Shown: piece after piece, positions 27,569 through 36,970 of the stretch
Position numbering within the stretch: the first letter of the stretch is position 1
How the letters are laid out: each line of letters begins with the position of its first letter
Origin: Blautia sp.
GTDB taxonomy: Bacteria; Bacillota; Clostridia; Lachnospirales; Lachnospiraceae
Assembly (NCBI GenBank): GCA_022769545.1
Contig: JALEJS010000048.1
Coordinates: 1-60,820, forward strand
Length of the DNA stretch: 60,820 nucleotides
Reading direction: 5' to 3'
The notes under the pieces: model-generated
What the model saw: only the letters and a program-made list of their open reading frames with translations
Told to the model about the DNA's origin: nothing
Databases searched by the model: none
Translations under genes and position numbers: made by a program

Positions 27569-28855
27569 TCAGCTTTTGACGGTACCTCCCAGACGGTACA
27601 GATCGTCGTAAAATGCAGGGTAGGAGATGTTGACACATTCTCCGTTTTGGATGGTGAGAGGTCCGTCGCAGATGGTTCCGGCTACGGCAAAAGACATGGC
27701 GACTCTGTGGTCCATATGAGAATCGATCTGCGCACCGTGAAGCGGATTTCCGCCGCGGATGATCATTCCGTCTTCGGTTCCCTCAATGTCGGCGCCCATA
27801 CGTTTCAGATTGTCCACCATCACGGTGATACGGTCGGATTCCTTGACACGCAGTTCCCGGGCATCCCGGATCACAGTGGTTCCCTGAGCAAAGGAGGCCA
27901 TGACTGCGATCATGGGGAGCTCGTCGATCAGTGAAGGGATGATCTCTCCCTCTATGGTCGTGCCATGCAGCTCACTGGACCGGATCAGAAGGTCTGCGGT
28001 CGGTTCTCCGTCCTGTTTTTCGTTCAGAAGGGTGATCTGTGCCCCCATGCTGCGGCAGACTTTAAGCATACCGTCTCTGGTGGGATTGATTCCCACATTT
28101 TTCAGAAGAATCTCACTGCCTGGAGTCAGAAGTCCTGCGGCGATAAAATAGGCAGCAGAGGAAATGTCACCCGGAACCGCGACTTCCCTTGCTTCCAGGA
28201 CCGGCCCGGGAAGGATCGAGGCGGTGGTTCCGGCGGAAGTTACATTGGCACCGAAATAATTCAGCATGAGTTCTGTATGGTTTCTGGAAAGAACCGGTTC
28301 TGTGACAGAAGTGATTCCGTCTGCATACATGCCGGCCAGAAGGACACAGGATTTTACCTGTGCGGATGCAACAGGAGAAGAATAGTGGATTGCCTTCAGA
28401 TTTTTTCCCTGAATGCGAAGCGGAGCGCAGCCGTTGCCCTTCAGGCTGGTGATGTCCGCTCCCATCATACCAAGCGGTGTCATGATCCGCTTCATGGGAC
28501 GTGTCTGAATGGAAGCGTCTCCGGTGAGTTCACAGGAAAAATTCTGTCCTGCGAGGATTCCGGAAATGAGACGGGTCGTGGTTCCGCTGTTTCCCACATC
28601 CAGTATTTCCCGGGGAGCCTGAAGTCCGTGCAGTCCCTTGCCGCTTACCAGAACATCATCCTGATCCCGGAGGATGTCGATCCCCATTTTCCGAAAACAG
28701 GATATGGTGGAAAGACAGTCTGCCCCTTCCAGAAAATGGGTGATGCGTGTGGTGCCCTTTGCCAGAGCTCCAAACATGACTGCGCGGTGAGAAATGGATT
28801 TGTCACCGGGAACAGTCAGCTCTCCGCAAAGATTTTTCTGTTTCTTTATTTCCAT
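27569..28855 (-). CDS. aroA: 3-phosphoshikimate 1-carboxyvinyltransferase (EPSP synthase)
   Basis: AroA joins phosphoenolpyruvate to shikimate 3-phosphate in aromatic amino acid synthesis. The 428-residue product has the family motifs PGDKSISHRAVMFGALA, LDVGNSGTTTRLISGIL and a late RVKESDRI segment. The gene starts 10 bases after the tyrA stop on the minus strand, and the pair makes an aromatic pathway operon (tyrA-aroA). No other shikimate gene is visible here. Confidence 0.97.
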   Translation of the reverse strand: MEIKKQKNLCGELTVPGDKSISHRAVMFGALAKGTTRITHFLEGADCLSTISCFRKMGIDILRDQDDVLVSGKGLHGLQAPREILDVGNSGTTTRLISGILAGQNFSCELTGDASIQTRPMKRIMTPLGMMGADITSLKGNGCAPLRIQGKNLKAIHYSSPVASAQVKSCVLLAGMYADGITSVTEPVLSRNHTELMLNYFGANVTSAGTTASILPGPVLEAREVAVPGDISSAAYFIAAGLLTPGSEILLKNVGINPTRDGMLKVCRSMGAQITLLNEKQDGEPTADLLIRSSELHGTTIEGEIIPSLIDELPMIAVMASFAQGTTVIRDARELRVKESDRITVMVDNLKRMGADIEGTEDGMIIRGGNPLHGAQIDSHMDHRVAMSFAVAGTICDGPLTIQNGECVNISYPAFYDDLYRLGGTVKS

Positions 28856-28864
28856 ATTTGATAC

Positions 28865-29962
28865 CTACCGTTCATAAATATTATAATTCCGTTTTTTCAG
28901 AAGTGCCACACTCCGCTGGAAAGAGTCCTCGTCGTAAAGCTCCAGCTTCAGCACACCTTCCTCGAACTCGCGGTTGTGAATGATGCCGATGTTTTTGATA
29001 CTGATGTTATCCATGGCAAGAATTGTGGCAATCGTGGCAATTCCGCCCGCTTCGTCGGCGATGTCCAGATACAGTACATAGGATTTCCGGATCAGTCCGT
29101 TGTCAACGACATCAATGGAATCGCGGTAATCCCTGGAATTCTGAAACATCTGATACAGTGCTTCGCCTTCTTTGTTGTCGATGCTGCAGCGAACCTGAAT
29201 CAGAAGACGGATGTAATCGTCCAGAACATTGGAGATATTATCCGTGTTTTCCAGACAGATCTGCTGCCACATTTCCGGAGAGGAGGATGCGATTCTGGTA
29301 ATATCCCGGAAGCCGCCTGCTGCAATGGTTTTCATATACTCCGCATTGTTATCAAGCATCTGTATCAGATTTACCAGCGTTGAGGCGATGATGTGCGGGA
29401 GATGACTTACCCCGGCAGTGATGAAATCGTGCTCCTCCGGAGTGAGAACCATGGGAATGGCACCCAGTGAGGAAACGAGCTCGGTAAAATCTCCGATCTG
29501 ATCCAGACCGGTGTTGCTTCCCGGTGTCAGGATGTAGTAGGCATTTTCCAGAAGACGGTCATTGGAATATTCAAATCCGCTTTTCTCTGATCCGGCCATG
29601 GGATGTCCGCCGATAAAATGGCTGCCGAGGCCAAGCTCTTCTGCTTTCTCATGGATGGGACCTTTCACACTTCCCACATCTGTCACAATGCATCTGGAGC
29701 CCTCCGGAAGGGCCTCTTTGATCCAGGAAAGGGCCTTCAGGTTGATTTCAACCGGAGCACAAAGAAAAATATAGTCACAGGACAGGAAACGTTCGTCCCG
29801 ATCCTCACATGTGATATCGATGATGTTTTCTGAAATGGCTTTCGCCAGTACCTCCCGGTTCCGGTTGTATGCCATAATGCGGTAATCCGGATGTGCTTTC
29901 CGGATCGCTTTTGCGATGGATCCTCCGATCAGGCCAAGGCTGATAAAACCGATGGTTTTCAT
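28865..29962 (-). CDS. tyrA: Prephenate dehydrogenase with ACT domain
   Basis: TyrA oxidises prephenate to 4-hydroxyphenylpyruvate, on the route to tyrosine. The 365-residue product has the NAD loop GFISLGLIGGSIA, the GGHPMAGSE motif and the catalytic HLPHI region. From about residue 290 an ACT domain (VLYLDIADEAGGIATIA) follows, which commonly senses tyrosine. I start at ATG 29962 by family alignment; the ribosome site is weak (GGGGAG 15 bases off), and an in-frame GTG at 30019 cannot be excluded. Confidence 0.92.
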   Translation of the reverse strand: MKTIGFISLGLIGGSIAKAIRKAHPDYRIMAYNRNREVLAKAISENIIDITCEDRDERFLSCDYIFLCAPVEINLKALSWIKEALPEGSRCIVTDVGSVKGPIHEKAEELGLGSHFIGGHPMAGSEKSGFEYSNDRLLENAYYILTPGSNTGLDQIGDFTELVSSLGAIPMVLTPEEHDFITAGVSHLPHIIASTLVNLIQMLDNNAEYMKTIAAGGFRDITRIASSSPEMWQQICLENTDNISNVLDDYIRLLIQVRCSIDNKEGEALYQMFQNSRDYRDSIDVVDNGLIRKSYVLYLDIADEAGGIATIATILAMDNISIKNIGIIHNREFEEGVLKLELYDEDSFQRSVALLKKRNYNIYER

Positions 29963-30041
29963 GATAAGTTCTGTCCGCTCCCCTCGTAAAACAATCGTGT
30001 CACTGCGCAGCTTATCCACAGCAACCAGATATTCTGTCTTT

Positions 30042-30070
30042 ATTATAGTAAAGTTTCCAAATTATTGTAA
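30042..30070 (-). promoter_or_regulatory. Promoter of tyrA-aroA
   Basis: On the minus strand TTACAA (30065-30070) and TATAAT (30042-30047) have a 17-base spacer, leaving a leader of about 75 bases before the tyrA ATG. Confidence 0.7.
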
Positions 30071-30161
30071 GAGATTACGGAGAAAATGTCAATTCCCGGT
30101 AAAAACAACCATATTTTTGAAAAATAATTTGAAAAAAACTTGGTTAATTTATATAAAATGC

Positions 30162-30190
30162 TTGAAAAGCATATGATATTTTAGTAGAAT
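30162..30190 (+). promoter_or_regulatory. Promoter of the EF-G-like gene
   Basis: TTGAAA (30162-30167) and TAGAAT (30185-30190) have a 17-base spacer, 34 bases before the ATG. The sequence before it (about 30060-30160) is A/T-rich and holds no gene. Confidence 0.75.
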
Positions 30191-30224
30191 GTTAACATAT
30201 TAGACATACAGGGAGGTATTACAT

Positions 30225-32315
30225 ATGGACGTTTTTAGAACTGACCGAATCAGAAATGTAGTCCTGCTGGGACATGGCGGATCCGGTAAAACAACTTTGG
30301 CTGAGGCTATGGCATATCTTGCAGGTATGACAAACCGTCTCGGCAGAGTTGAGGATGGCAACACGCTCAGCGATTATGATAAAGAAGAGATTAAGAGAAA
30401 ATTCTCAATTTCCACCTCATTGATTCCGGTTCCGTGGAATAAAGTAAAAGTGAATATCCTGGATACTCCCGGATATTTTGATTTTGTCGGTGAAGTGGAA
30501 GAGGCAGTGGGTGCGGCAGATGCGGCAATCATCGTGGTATCCGGAAAAGCCGGTGTGCAGGTCGGCACGCATAAGGCATGGAAGATGTGCGAAAAATACA
30601 AACTGCCCCGCATGATTTTTGTTACAGATATGGACGTGGATGAAGTCAGCTACCGCAAGGTTGTGGAAGAACTGACAGAGGCCTATGGCAAGAGAATTGC
30701 TCCGCTGCATTTCCCGATTCGTGAGGACGGAAAATTCGTAGGTTATGTAAATGTTGTGAAGCAGGCCGGAAGAAGATACATTGACAAAGCAGGAAAAGAG
30801 CCCTGTGACATTCCGGAATACTTAAATGAATATCTGGAAAAATATCACGATATCCTGATGGAATCCGTAGCTGAGACCAGCGAGGAATTCATGGATCGTT
30901 ATTTTGAGGGTGATGAGTTCTCAGTGGCAGAGGTGTCTGCGGCACTTGCAACCAATGTGCAGGATGCAAGCATTGTTCCGGTATGCATGGGATCTCCGAT
31001 CAATCTGCGCGGCGTATCCAATTTGCTGGATGATATCTGCGGTTATTTCCCGAGCCCGGACAAACGTTCCTGCAATGGTATCTCTCAGAAGACAAATGAG
31101 ATCTTCGAGGCAAATTATGACTTTGCGAAAGCAAAATCCGCATATGTATGGAAGACCATCGTGGATCCGTTCCTGGGCAAATACTCCCTGATCAAGGTTT
31201 GTTCCGGTGTAATCAAATCCGATGACACTCTGTACAATGTGGAAAAGGGCACAGAGGAAAGACTGAACAAGCTGTATATTCTGGAAGGATCCAAGCCGGT
31301 CGAGGTTCCGGAGCTTCATGCAGGAGATATCGGTGCCATCGCGAAGCTGAATTCTGTTCAGACAGGCGACAGCCTTGCAACAAAGGCAAATCCGATCCTG
31401 TATCCGAAGACGCTTATTTCGGTTCCGTATACCTATAAGAGATATAAGGCCGTGAAGAAGGGCGACGAAGATAAGATCTCCCAGGCACTTGCAAGAATGG
31501 CAAGCGAGGATAAGACACTTCGTATCGTGAATGACGGCGCAAACCGTCAGAGCCTGCTCTACGGTATCGGCGATCAGCATCTGGATATCGTTGTCAACAA
31601 ACTGAAAGACCGCTATAAAGTGGATATTGAACTGAGCAAGCCGAAGGTTCCGTTCCGTGAGACAATCCGCAAGAATTCTGACGTGGAAGGAAAGCACAAA
31701 AAGCAGTCCGGCGGACATGGACAGTACGGTCATGTAAAAATGCGTTTTGAGCCATCCGGAGAGATGGAAACACCATATATTTTCGAGCAGGTTGTCGTAG
31801 GCGGTGCCGTTCCGAAGAACTACTTCCCGGCAGTGGAGAAGGGACTTCAGGAATGCGTTCTGAAAGGACCTCTGGCAGCATATCCGGTCGTTGGTGTGAA
31901 AGCGACTCTGTATGACGGATCCTACCATCCGGTGGATTCCTCCGAAATGGCATTCAAGATGGCGACCATCCTTGCCTTCAAGAAGGGCTTCATGGATGCA
32001 TCTCCGGTTCTCCTTGAGCCGATCGTTTCCATGAAGGTGACGGTTCCGGACAAATATACCGGTGACGTAATGGGCGATCTGAATAAGAGACGTGGCCGTG
32101 TTCTCGGAATGAATCCGGATCACGAAGGAAATACCATTATTGAGGCAGATGTTCCGCTGCTTGAGATCTACGGATATTCCACAGATCTTCGTTCCATGAC
32201 CGGCGGTACCGGCGAATTTGCATATGAATTTGCACGTTATGAGCAGGCTCCGAATGACATTCAGGCGAAGGAAATTGAAGCAAGAGCAAGCAAACTGGAT
32301 GGGGCAGAAGAATAA
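30225..32315 (+). CDS. Elongation factor G paralogue (EF-G-like)
   Basis: The 696-residue product has the five-domain EF-G layout with G1 GHGGSGKTT (16-24), G3 DTPGYFDF (80-87), and domain IV/V motifs such as SGGHGQYGHVKMRFEP. It differs from true EF-G in ways seen in the FusA2-like paralogues: the catalytic His after DTPG is Tyr84, the G4 NKxD is TDMD (134-137), and switch I reads RKFSIS rather than RGITI. Its role may be in ribosome rescue, recycling or stress. No canonical fusA is in this window. GGGAGG precedes the ATG. Confidence 0.88.
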   Translation: MDVFRTDRIRNVVLLGHGGSGKTTLAEAMAYLAGMTNRLGRVEDGNTLSDYDKEEIKRKFSISTSLIPVPWNKVKVNILDTPGYFDFVGEVEEAVGAADAAIIVVSGKAGVQVGTHKAWKMCEKYKLPRMIFVTDMDVDEVSYRKVVEELTEAYGKRIAPLHFPIREDGKFVGYVNVVKQAGRRYIDKAGKEPCDIPEYLNEYLEKYHDILMESVAETSEEFMDRYFEGDEFSVAEVSAALATNVQDASIVPVCMGSPINLRGVSNLLDDICGYFPSPDKRSCNGISQKTNEIFEANYDFAKAKSAYVWKTIVDPFLGKYSLIKVCSGVIKSDDTLYNVEKGTEERLNKLYILEGSKPVEVPELHAGDIGAIAKLNSVQTGDSLATKANPILYPKTLISVPYTYKRYKAVKKGDEDKISQALARMASEDKTLRIVNDGANRQSLLYGIGDQHLDIVVNKLKDRYKVDIELSKPKVPFRETIRKNSDVEGKHKKQSGGHGQYGHVKMRFEPSGEMETPYIFEQVVVGGAVPKNYFPAVEKGLQECVLKGPLAAYPVVGVKATLYDGSYHPVDSSEMAFKMATILAFKKGFMDASPVLLEPIVSMKVTVPDKYTGDVMGDLNKRRGRVLGMNPDHEGNTIIEADVPLLEIYGYSTDLRSMTGGTGEFAYEFARYEQAPNDIQAKEIEARASKLDGAEE

Positions 32316-32363
32316 TCTGCAGACACATAAAGATCACAATATCATATTGTAATACAACTTAGG

Positions 32364-32405
32364 AAAGAGACGGGGTCATCTCAGAAGCGGATGCCCTGTT
32401 TCTTT
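32364..32405 (+). terminator. Terminator after the EF-G-like gene
   Basis: GAGACGGGGTCATC pairs imperfectly (G-T wobbles and a bulge) with GATGCCCTGTTTC, followed by TTTT. Confidence 0.65.
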
Positions 32406-32431
32406 TATCTCGCAGGAGGGAGTGAATCATC

Positions 32432-34039
32432 GTGTTCCGTAAGAAAGGAAAAATATTTCTTGCTGTCATTGTGCTCATTGTCGCGGCGGCCTATTATTAT
32501 GTGACCATTCCGGCAATCAACATCCATGCTTCGGGATTCTGGGCATTTATTTTCGTGCTGCTGGCGGTTCTGGTGGGGGCTTATGGACTGCGCCGTGTGC
32601 ATTCGGTACAGGAAATCCGGCAGAATAAGATTATGAAACTGGGGATTGGTGCCATTCTGCTTCTGGCAGTGGTGTATCTGGCAGGATCGGTGCTTTCCTC
32701 ACCGATCATCAATGCAAAAAAGTACACAAAACTGGTGGAACCGCAGACGGGAGATTTCACAGAGGATATTCAGCAGATCAGCTATGACCAGATTCCGCTT
32801 CTGGACAAGGATTCGGCGGAGCTTTTGGGAAACCGGAAGATGGGAAGCATGGTGGATATGGTTTCTCAGTTCGAGGTGAGCAGTCTCTATTCCCAGATCA
32901 ATTACAAAGGGCGCCCGGTGCGTGTGACACCTCTGGTATATGCCAGTGCCATAAAATGGTTTACCAATATGCGTGAGGGAATTCCGGCGTATATCATGAT
33001 CGATATGGCAACACAGAATACGGAGCTGGTGAAGCTTTCCGAGGGCATCCGTTATTCGGAATCGGAGTATTTTAACCGTTATATCTACCGGCATCTTCGA
33101 TTTAAATATCCCACTTATATCTTTGATCAGCTCAGCTTTGAGATCGACGAGGAAGGTACACCGTACTGGATCTGTCCGGTGAAAAAATATACCATCGGTC
33201 TTTTTGGCGGGCAGGTGATCGGAAGAGTGGTTCTGTGCAATGCAGTGACTGGAGAATGTGAAGATTATAAAGTGGAAGACTGTCCGAAATGGGTGGACCG
33301 GGTTTATCCGGCGGATCTTCTGATTCAGCTGTATGATTATCACGGCACGCTGAAGAACGGTTTTCTGAACAGCATTCTGGGTCAGAAGGGCTGTCTGCAG
33401 ACCACAGACGGATACAATTACCTTGCCATCGACGATGATGTCTGGGTTTATACGGGCGTGACATCTGTCAGCGGAGACCGCTCCAATGTAGGCTTTGTAC
33501 TGATGAATCAGCGCACGAAAGAAACGAAATTTTATGAGATCCCAGGGGCAGAGGAGTATTCAGCCATGGATTCTGCGGAAGGCCAGGTTCAGAACCTGGG
33601 ATACCGTGCAACCTTCCCGCTTCTTTTGAATATTGCAGGGGAGCCCACCTATTTTATCGCTTTGAAGGACAATGCCGGTCTGGTGAAAAAATATGCCATG
33701 CTGAATATTCAGAAATATCAGAATGTGGCCATCGGCGATACGGTTTCGGAATGTGAAAAGACGTATGTGAAAATGATCAAAGGTACCAGTACAGCGGTTG
33801 CCGATGAAAACACGAAAAAGGTCACCGGAGAGATCTACCGGATGGCACAGGGAGTCATAGAAGGCAATACCCATTATTATCTTGTCCTGAAAAATCATAA
33901 AGATATGATTTTCGATGTGCCGATCACAGATTTCCTTGAAATCGTCAAATACGATGTGGGGGATACCATTACCATTGCCTATAATCCTTCCAGTCCGGCT
34001 AATACGGTGATTGCTCTGGGCGAAACCGGGAACGAATGA
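32432..34039 (+). CDS. Membrane protein of unknown function
   Basis: I do not recognise this 535-residue protein. It begins with three hydrophobic segments at about 9-28, 35-52 and 70-88, and the rest, about 440 residues, looks soluble and outside. The outer part is rich in aromatic and charged residues, with no catalytic motif I can name. A stretch near the end (TKKVTGEIYRMAQGVIEGNT then YYLVLKNHKDMIFDVPI) has an OB-fold-like strand pattern. The start is GTG 32432, with AGGAGGG 11 bases upstream. It stands alone between the EF-G-like gene and the leuS T-box. Confidence 0.65.
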   Translation: MFRKKGKIFLAVIVLIVAAAYYYVTIPAINIHASGFWAFIFVLLAVLVGAYGLRRVHSVQEIRQNKIMKLGIGAILLLAVVYLAGSVLSSPIINAKKYTKLVEPQTGDFTEDIQQISYDQIPLLDKDSAELLGNRKMGSMVDMVSQFEVSSLYSQINYKGRPVRVTPLVYASAIKWFTNMREGIPAYIMIDMATQNTELVKLSEGIRYSESEYFNRYIYRHLRFKYPTYIFDQLSFEIDEEGTPYWICPVKKYTIGLFGGQVIGRVVLCNAVTGECEDYKVEDCPKWVDRVYPADLLIQLYDYHGTLKNGFLNSILGQKGCLQTTDGYNYLAIDDDVWVYTGVTSVSGDRSNVGFVLMNQRTKETKFYEIPGAEEYSAMDSAEGQVQNLGYRATFPLLLNIAGEPTYFIALKDNAGLVKKYAMLNIQKYQNVAIGDTVSECEKTYVKMIKGTSTAVADENTKKVTGEIYRMAQGVIEGNTHYYLVLKNHKDMIFDVPITDFLEIVKYDVGDTITIAYNPSSPANTVIALGETGNE

Positions 34040-34088
34040 CTGACTGTGCACAGGGTGCGGGCAAAAGGTGCTAAAAATGGAAAAAACC

Positions 34089-34117
34089 TTGACAAATATG
34101 GGTGAAACCGATAGAAT
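34089..34117 (+). promoter_or_regulatory. Promoter of the leuS T-box leader
   Basis: TTGACA (34089-34094) and TAGAAT (34112-34117) have a 17-base spacer. Confidence 0.88.
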
Positions 34118-34123
34118 ATTTCT

Positions 34124-34416
34124 GGTAAAACAGAGAAAAACGATGATGAGGAGTAGTAAAAAGGTCTGCATGCGCAGAGATCTGTCGGCTGGTGTGAGAC
34201 AGAGTTGCCGGCTTTTTGAACTCGCCTTTGAGTTTTCGGAGCGAATGTGTATGAGGGTTTCCGGATGTATGAACAGACGGGGACTTCTGTACGGCATAGT
34301 TTCGGACGGATGATCCCGTTATCGATCGCAGAGTGCACCTGCCGTATCGCAGGTGAATAAGAGTGGTACCACGGAAGAATGCCTTTCGTCTCTTAAAAGA
34401 GATGAAAGGCTTTTTT
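34124..34416 (+). promoter_or_regulatory. T-box riboswitch of leuS
   Basis: The 300-base leader before leuS has the T-box layout. It has a long Stem I region with AGTA-like bulge, a candidate leucine specifier codon CTC at 34221-34223 (context GAACTCGCC), a Stem III-like hairpin (CACCTGC/GCAGGTG, about 34336-34356) and the conserved TGGTACCACGG antiterminator sequence at about 34364-34374. A terminator hairpin (34381-34410, GCCTTTC...GAAAGGC) with a T run follows. Uncharged tRNA-Leu would prevent termination. The specifier position is read by eye and is less certain than the class. Confidence 0.92.
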
Positions 34417-34441
34417 ATTATTATTACAGGAGGAAAGAAAA

Positions 34442-36850
34442 ATGGCAGTACCTTATAATCATAAGGCAGTTGAGCAGAAATGGCAGAAAATCTGGGACGA
34501 GAAGAAAGCCTTTGCCGCATCCGATGATTACACAAAACCGAAATATTACGCACTGGTTGAGTTTCCGTATCCGTCCGGACAGGGACTTCATGTAGGTCAT
34601 CCAAGACCTTATACGGCGCTGGATATCGTGGCACGTAAAAGAAGAATGCAGGGTTACAACGTCCTTTATCCGATGGGATGGGATGCGTTTGGACTTCCCA
34701 CAGAGAACTATGCAATCAAAAACAAAATTCATCCCCGTATTGTTACGGAAAACAATGTAAAGCGTTTTAAGGAGCAGCTGAGATCCCTGGGATATTCCTT
34801 TGACTGGGATCGCGAGATCAATACTACCGATGTGGATTATTACAAATGGACACAGTGGATTTTCCTGAAACTGTTTCACGCAGGTCTGGCGTACAAAACA
34901 GAAATGCCCATCAACTGGTGTACCTCCTGTAAGGTAGGACTTGCAAATGAGGAAGTGGTGAATGGTGTCTGTGAGCGCTGCGGCGCACCGGTTGTCCGCA
35001 AAGTAAAGAGCCAGTGGATGCTGAAAATCACAGAATATGCCGAGAAGCTGCTGGAGGGCCTGGACGATGTGGACTATATCGAGCGTGTAAAGGTTTCTCA
35101 GAAAAACTGGATCGGAAAGAGCCAGGGTGCAGAGGTAGACTTTAAAATCAGCGGAAAAGAGGATAAGCTGACTGTTTATACGACCAGACCGGATACCCTG
35201 TTCGGAGCAACCTACATGGTCGTTTCTCCGGAGCATCCCATGCTGGAAAAATATAAAGATGAGATTGAAAACATGGATGCCATCCGTGAATATCAGGAGC
35301 AGGCTGCCAGAAAGTCTGATTTCGAGCGTTCTGAGCTGGCAAAGGAAAAGACCGGTGTGGAGATCAAAGGTCTCTGTGCGGTGAATCCGGTCAATGACAA
35401 GGAAATCCCCATCTGGGTATCCGATTATGTCCTGATGAGCTACGGTACCGGTGCGATCATGGCTGTGCCGGCACATGACACCCGTGACTGGGAGTTTGCG
35501 AAGAAATTTAATCTTCCGATTATCGAAGTAGTGGCAGGCGGAGAAAATGTTCAGGAAGAAGCCTTCACCGATGTTGCCACCGGTAAACTGGTGAACTCCG
35601 ATTTTCTTGACGGACTGGAAGTGGCAGAAGCAAAGAAAAAGATCATTGCCTTTCTGGAAGAAAAAGGAATCGGCACCGGAAAGACAAATTATAAGCTGAG
35701 AGACTGGGTATTCTCCCGTCAGCGTTACTGGGGAGAACCGATTCCGATTGTTCACTGTGAAAAATGCGGTTATGTGGCACTTCCGGAGGATCAGCTTCCT
35801 CTGGAGCTTCCGGATGTGGAAAGCTATATGCCGACCGACAACGGAGAATCTCCTCTGGCTGCTATGACAGACTGGGTAAATACGACCTGTCCGTGCTGTG
35901 GTGGTCCGGCCGTCAGAGAGACAGATACTATGCCGCAGTGGGCCGGATCCTCCTGGTATTTCCTGCGCTATACAGATCCGCACAACAAAGAGGCACTGGC
36001 AAGTCCGGAAGCGCTGAAATACTGGCTCCCGGTAGACTGGTACAACGGCGGTATGGAGCATACCACACTGCATCTTCTGTATTCCCGTTTCTGGCACAGA
36101 TTCCTCTACGACCAGAAGGTCGTTCCCTGTCCGGAACCGTATCAGAAGCGTACCTCCCACGGAATGATCCTTGGCGAGAACGGAGAAAAGATGAGCAAGT
36201 CCAGAGGAAATGTGGTGAACCCGGACGACATTGTGATGGATTACGGTGCAGACACGCTGCGTACCTATGAGATGTTCATCGGCGCGTTTGATCTGAGTGC
36301 ATCCTGGTCGGAGAATGGCGTAAAAGGATGCCGAAGATTCCTGGAGCGTATCTGGAAGCTGCAGGATATCCTGACCAGAGGTGATGTATATTCCAAAGAC
36401 TTTGAGACGAAAATGCATCAGACCATCAAAAAGGTCAGCCAGGATTTTGAGAATCTGAAATACAATACCGCAATCGCGGCACTGATGTCTCTGCTCAATG
36501 ACTTTGCGAAAAAAGGAGCAATCAATGATGCGGAATACCGGACCATGCTTGTTCTGTTAAATCCGGTTGCACCGCACATCACGGAAGAAATCTGGAGCCT
36601 TTGCGGATACGAAGGTTATATTTTCGAGCAGACCTGGCCGGAATACGATGAGGCGAAAACCATTGAGAACACCATCGAGATGGCGGTACAGATCAACGGA
36701 AAAACAAGGGGCGTTGTGACACTTGCACTGGATGAAGAGAAGGAAGCTGCTCTGGCAAAGGCCAAAGAGGTTGTCGCTGACAAGCTGACCGGAACCATAG
36801 TCAAAGAGATCTATGTGCCGAAGAAGATTATTAATATTGTGATGAGATAG
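34442..36850 (+). CDS. leuS: Leucyl-tRNA synthetase
   Basis: LeuRS charges tRNA-Leu. The 802-residue class I enzyme has the HIGH-type HVGH at 50-53 in [16 protein letters not shown], a CP1 editing domain (about 220-410, with [14 protein letters not shown]), the zinc-type CEKCG insertion and an intact KMSKS in [24 protein letters not shown] precedes the ATG. Expression is controlled by the T-box before it. It is followed by the liv operon, whose substrates include leucine. Confidence 0.98.
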   Translation: MAVPYNHKAVEQKWQKIWDEKKAFAASDDYTKPKYYALVEFPYPSGQGLHVGHPRPYTALDIVARKRRMQGYNVLYPMGWDAFGLPTENYAIKNKIHPRIVTENNVKRFKEQLRSLGYSFDWDREINTTDVDYYKWTQWIFLKLFHAGLAYKTEMPINWCTSCKVGLANEEVVNGVCERCGAPVVRKVKSQWMLKITEYAEKLLEGLDDVDYIERVKVSQKNWIGKSQGAEVDFKISGKEDKLTVYTTRPDTLFGATYMVVSPEHPMLEKYKDEIENMDAIREYQEQAARKSDFERSELAKEKTGVEIKGLCAVNPVNDKEIPIWVSDYVLMSYGTGAIMAVPAHDTRDWEFAKKFNLPIIEVVAGGENVQEEAFTDVATGKLVNSDFLDGLEVAEAKKKIIAFLEEKGIGTGKTNYKLRDWVFSRQRYWGEPIPIVHCEKCGYVALPEDQLPLELPDVESYMPTDNGESPLAAMTDWVNTTCPCCGGPAVRETDTMPQWAGSSWYFLRYTDPHNKEALASPEALKYWLPVDWYNGGMEHTTLHLLYSRFWHRFLYDQKVVPCPEPYQKRTSHGMILGENGEKMSKSRGNVVNPDDIVMDYGADTLRTYEMFIGAFDLSASWSENGVKGCRRFLERIWKLQDILTRGDVYSKDFETKMHQTIKKVSQDFENLKYNTAIAALMSLLNDFAKKGAINDAEYRTMLVLLNPVAPHITEEIWSLCGYEGYIFEQTWPEYDEAKTIENTIEMAVQINGKTRGVVTLALDEEKEAALAKAKEVVADKLTGTIVKEIYVPKKIINIVMR

Positions 36851-36876
36851 AATTTTATAAATATTTTACAATTTGC

Positions 36877-36905
36877 TTGAATAAAGCAGCGAAGCGTGGT
36901 ATAAT
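36877..36905 (+). promoter_or_regulatory. Extended -10 promoter of the liv operon
   Basis: TTGAAT (36877-36882) and TATAAT (36900-36905) have a 17-base spacer. TGG directly before the -10 makes an extended -10 element. Confidence 0.85.
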
Positions 36906-36970
36906 TCTATCATTGTTTGAGAATGACAGACAGTTGTTCTTACCAGAAAAACACGCAAAGGAGTACGACT

